From Beta vulgaris subsp. vulgaris (taxonomy: Eukaryota; Streptophyta; Magnoliopsida; Caryophyllales; Amaranthaceae), in contig NC_079209.1 in NCBI RefSeq assembly GCF_026745355.1, positions 7,154,984-7,218,983 of the forward strand: a stretch of 64,000 bases of DNA. Direction: 5' to 3'. A model generated the notes under the pieces. That model had not been told where the DNA came from and ran no database searches. It worked only from the letters and a program-made list of their open reading frames with translations. This document shows positions 59,941-64,000 of this stretch, one piece after another. A program made the translations under genes and the position numbers. Each line of letters begins with the position of its first letter. Position 1 is the first letter of the stretch.

Positions 59941-62900
59941 TGTTACAAGTTAGTTATAAAGTTGTCAGAGTTAGTTGCTTAGCTTTCGCACACTCTTTGT
60001 AATCCCTCTAATATAAATAGTTTCTTAGGCTGTAATTGAGAGATAGATTGAATAATACAATACATAGAGATTTCTCTCTTTACTCTCTGAGAAGACATGA
60101 AAGCTAGATACTTAAAACTGATCTATTCTTCGATTTTCTTGATTAATTTCATTCGATTTTGAACGAAAGTCATTTTCTTTTCCAAAAATTCTTAAATTCG
60201 ATCTTTTTACTAATCAACATTTCTAAGTTGATTCTTCATCTTATCTTAACATTTTCTTGTGAAATTTTACTTATTCTTTCAATTTTTCTTGATTCTCTGG
60301 AAAAATGACAAAACAATTAGTCAATTCTACTACTCAAACTCAGAATAACATTGTAGGATATACTGATAAGTATTTCCTAGGATCTGGTGATCAACCTAAT
60401 CAACATTTAGGTGCGCATAAACTCAATAGAGACAATTTCTTAACCTGGATCGAGGAATTATATTAGCTTTAAGAGCTAAAAAAAAATGACTTTCGTTGAT
60501 GGAAAGACTAAGACCTCCAGCTGATTCTGAAGAATTGCATAAATAGCTGAGAAATGACTTATGATTCAGTCTTGGTTGCTGTATTCAATGGATAAAATAA
60601 TTGCTGATGGATTTATTCTTCAACAATGTGCAAATCAGCTATGTGAAGAAAATCTGGAGAGGTATGGCCAACCTAACGCACCTCAATTGTTTCATTACAT
60701 AAACAACTTTCATCTATTCACCAAGGATCTGACTCTATAGTTCAATATTACTCAAAATTAAAACGTGTTTGGGATGAAATTCAATTGTTAGATGGACTTC
60801 TATATTGTGATTGTGGTGCTTTAGCTAAATGCTCTTGTGGTATTCTAAAAAAAAAGTCCTTGCTGCTGATCAAAAATAGAAATTAATTCAACTCTTAGTT
60901 GGTTTAGATAGAGGATATGACACTGTGACCACAAAATCTTAAGTATGAATCCTTTGTCTAATGTCAATAGAGCTTATTACATGTTGTTGCAAGTTGAAAG
61001 ATAAAATAGCTTGAATGTTCAGCAAGAAACTTCACTTCAGACTAGTGCTTTTGTTTCTATGAAACAATCTGGTTTTCAAAGTAATATTCCACATAATCAT
61101 CCTTCTCAAGCTGAGAGGAGAAATGGCAAAAGGATCAAATATTACAAGGCTAGCTAGAAAATGTGATTATTGCAAGAAGAATGGTCATACTATGGACCAA
61201 TGTTTCAAGTTAACTAGAGTGTATCCAGAATGGTTCCTTAATATGAAGAACAAGTCTTCTATTACTGGTTCTCTTCCCAAATTGGTTGCTCATGTTGGAG
61301 ATACTACTAGAGAATACATTGGTGCCACTCAATTAGATCTTGCTGTTGCTGATAATTCAAATCAACATCATTCTCAAGTTGATTTCGCTCTAGTGCAAGT
61401 TGTTTACAAGGAAATGATGAAAATGGTGAAAGGACAGCCCAACCATCAAGCCTCTTCTGAATTCACTTCCTCCGTGAATTTTGCAGGCATCATTACTATT
61501 TATAATGTCTTTTCAGTACCACAGTGACATGACAAATTGGCTTTGATTGTTGATACTGGGGCTACAAATCATATGATCTAGGATAGAAGTTTATGTACTT
61601 CCTATATTACATTACATACACCTATCAAGGTTGGTTTACCTTATGGTACAACCAAGCTTGTTTATATTACTAGCATTGTTCATCTTACTACTGATAATAT
61701 AGTCCTACAAGATGTCTTGTTGATTCTTGATTTTACATACACTTTACTTTCTGTTATAAAATTGTTATCTCAAAATCATTTGCTTGATGTGTTTACTCCA
61801 TCTTCATATCAATTTCAGGACCCTACAACTAATAAGAAAATCCAGGCTATTGGATATCAATAGGCTGGCTTATACAAGTTTAGTTCTGTTTCCACTTCTT
61901 CATCTGTTGTGTCTTCTTCTTGCTTCAATAAAAGTTTTCATGTTGCCACTTTTGTACCTACATTTAGTACTCTACATGCTAGATTAGGCCACTTGTCTAC
62001 TCAGATAATGTCTAAACCATCAGTTCCTTATAAGCCTAATAATACAGCAGATTTTTGTTGTGAGCCTTGTGTCTTTGCTAAATTTCATAATACACCTTTT
62101 CCTATTTCAACTTCACATGCTGGTGATATTTTTCAATTAGTTCATGTGGATCTTTGGGGTCCATATAGACCGCCTTCATTGACTGGAGCTTGTTATTTTT
62201 TTTAACTATTCTTGATGAGTATTCAAGAACTACTTGGACACATTTGGTTCATTCCAAAACCCAAGTTCCTACTTTACTGAAAGAATTTATTGCATATGTT
62301 GAAAATCACTTTAACACTTCTATTAAAATAACTAGAAGTGACAATGGTACTGAGATATTTCAGGCAGTTTGCACCACTCTCTTTGCTAGTAAAGGCATAC
62401 TTCATCAAAGAAGTCTTCCTGGTAAACCTCGGCCGAATGGCAGAGTTGAAAGAAAGCATAAACACCTTCTTGAAACTGCCAATTCAAGGCCATTACTTTT
62501 CATGCTTCTCTTCCTAGCAAATTTCGGGGGAGTATTTATTAGCAGCTACATACCTCATCAATCTAATGCCCTCTTTTGTCTTACAATGGAACACACCCTA
62601 TGAATCTCTTATGAAACAAGTTCCTTCTTATGATCATTTAAGGATCATTGGTTGTTTATGTTATGCTTCTTGCAAAACTTTTGATAAGTTTTCTCCAAGA
62701 GCAGGAAATGCATTTTCCTAGGATATCCTTATGGCCAGAAAGGCTATAAACTCTATGATCTTGAATCTCACAAGATTCTTCTAAGTAGAGATGTTAAATT
62801 TCCGGAAATTGATTTTCCTTTCCAAAAATCTTATTCTGTTTCTACGAAGAGAATCCTTGTTTTTCTACTCTCATGGTCAGTCCTGCTATTCATGATGATG

Positions 62901-64000
62901 ATATTCCATATTTCTTTTCTTCTTCTCCTTCAAAAACAGACAATCATTCTACTACCATTTATTCTTCTACTTCTCCTATGATTTCTTCTTCTTCTCCAGA
63001 CCATGCTATTTCTTCTCTTAATTCCACTCAAGAAGTTTCTCATTCTTCTTCTCCTATTTTACTTTTATCATCTCCTACTTCTATTCCTTCTTCATGTGCT
63101 CCTACACTCAGAAGATCTGTTAGACAAAAACTTCCATCCACTGCAAAATTGAAAGATTTTATTATTCCTTCTTCTATTATGCCTACTAATTCTATTTCTT
63201 CTTCTTTCAATGCTTTTTCTTGTCTTGAATTATCTCATTTACCTGATGACAATCTTGCTAGCTTAGCAAATTTTTTGTCTAATGTTGAGCCTTCTTTTTA
63301 TGCTCAAGCTAAGAATGACCCTAGGTGGGTGGCAGCTATGGAAAAAGAGTTGGAAGCTCTTGATCACAATGGTATATGGGATGTTGTTGACTTACCTTCC
63401 AATATTAAACCCATTGGATGTAAATGGGTTTTTAAAACCAAATTTAATCCTGGTGGGACTGTAGAAAGGTGTAAATATAGGCAGATTAGTTGCCATGAGA
63501 GATAGACAAGTCAAAGGCAAGGACTATAAACACACTTTTAGTCCAGTTGCAAAATTTATAACTATTAAGACTATCTTAGCTATTGCTGCTGCTTGTAATA
63601 TGGAGCTTCATCAATTGGACATTAATAATACCTTCTTACATGGGTTTATTGTTGAAGATTTATATATGCATCCAGCTTTGGGTTACACCAAAGCTAAACT
63701 AGGTCAGGTTTGTAAACTCAAGAAATTAATCTATGGCCTGAAACAGGCATCCAGACAATGGAATTTGGAGTTAACCAAATTCCTTCTTCAACTTGGTTTT
63801 CAGCAATCCAAGTATGATTATTCAATGATCACTCTTAAATCTAGTGATACTTTTACTATTGTGGTGGCATATGTGGATGATTTATTGCTTGTTGGCACTC
63901 ATCTTTCAAGTATTCAACAGCTCAAAGCACAATTATGTGATGACTTCACTATTAAAGATCGAGGTCCTCTCAAATACTTTCTTGGTATTGAGGTTACTAG
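59941..64000 (+). mobile_element. Copia-3 LTR retrotransposon, degenerate, cut by window end
   Basis: Copia-type coding pieces run from about 60305 to the window end in several frames. A putative 5' LTR (59941-60097, TGTTACAAG to GAAGACA) precedes them, but no good primer site follows, so the LTR call is weak. The 3' part, including RNase H and 3' LTR, lies beyond 64000. Confidence 0.8.
60305..64000 (+). pseudogene. Copia-3 gag-pol polyprotein, broken and partial
   Basis: ATG at 60305 opens a gag frame that is soon interrupted by stops (for example near 60465, 60547 and 60738). Recognisable blocks in order: zinc knuckle CDYCKKNGHTMDQC (near 61160), protease IVDTGATNHM (near 61545), pre-integrase LHARLGHLS (near 61973), integrase VHVDLWGPYRPPS (near 62140), SDNGTE (near 62338) and GRVERKHKHL (near 62440), reverse transcriptase KWVFKTKFNPGG (near 63423) and YVDDLLLVGTH (near 63870). 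A Ser-rich linker lies at 62873-63230. Stops and frameshifts are frequent, so it is inactive. It is clearly older than Copia-2, although both are in the same orientation about 0.8 kb apart. Confidence 0.9.

Overview
This window is nuclear DNA of a flowering plant, very probably a eudicot. It is AT-rich, has GT-AG introns, a plant-type HECT ubiquitin ligase (UPL5), and dense plant-type Copia, LINE, Mutator-like, Stowaway and Helitron elements. Repeat style gives a weak impression of Amaranthaceae (spinach, beet or quinoa relatives), but nothing here proves it. Only two host genes look functional: UPL5 (23637-29713, + strand, three exons, about 911 aa) and a small Ala/Glu/Pro/Val-rich protein gene (31961-33316, - strand, two exons, 158 aa).

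Layout. 1-2.6 kb: degenerate repeats and a TA microsatellite. 2.6-9.7 kb: a probable Gypsy-type LTR remnant split by Copia-1 (3515-8136, LTRs of 257 bp, target duplication AGAAC). 9.6-10.5 kb: a compositionally odd island, possibly organellar. 11.2-11.4 kb: a SINE. 11.68-11.96 kb: a second copy of the UPL5 promoter/5'UTR that stops at the ATG. 12.4-13.8 kb: a LINE reverse transcriptase fragment cut by a 680-bp Helitron. 13.8-15.3 kb: a Mutator-like element. 17.2-22.1 kb: a second LINE (ORF1 and endonuclease parts) carrying a 1.3-kb solo LTR, which itself carries a 1083-bp Mutator-like foldback element, plus a Stowaway MITE. 22.2-23.1 kb: a GC-skewed foldback element. 23.3-29.7 kb: UPL5. 32-33.4 kb: the Ala/Glu-rich gene.

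The most notable structure is an 11,235-bp Helitron on the minus strand (38341-49575). It encodes a decayed RepHel (HUH/two-Tyr replication initiator plus PIF1-like helicase) and an RPA70-like protein, and carries on the opposite strand a captured first exon and 5'UTR of an At1g16860-like membrane protein gene. Its borders can be fixed to the base: removing it rejoins the 5' terminus of a small Helitron-like element, and removing that one rejoins the 5' terminus of a third. The small elements form a family of about eight copies here, each with TC...CTAG ends, a 3' hairpin and an internal tRNA-like A/B-box module in antisense orientation.

54.2-59.1 kb: Copia-2, a young element (LTRs of 156 bp, target duplication GTAAC) whose 1518-aa polyprotein is interrupted by only two nonsense codons. 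59.9-64 kb: Copia-3, degenerate and cut by the window end. The genes do not form a pathway; the window is a record of layered transposition around two host genes.
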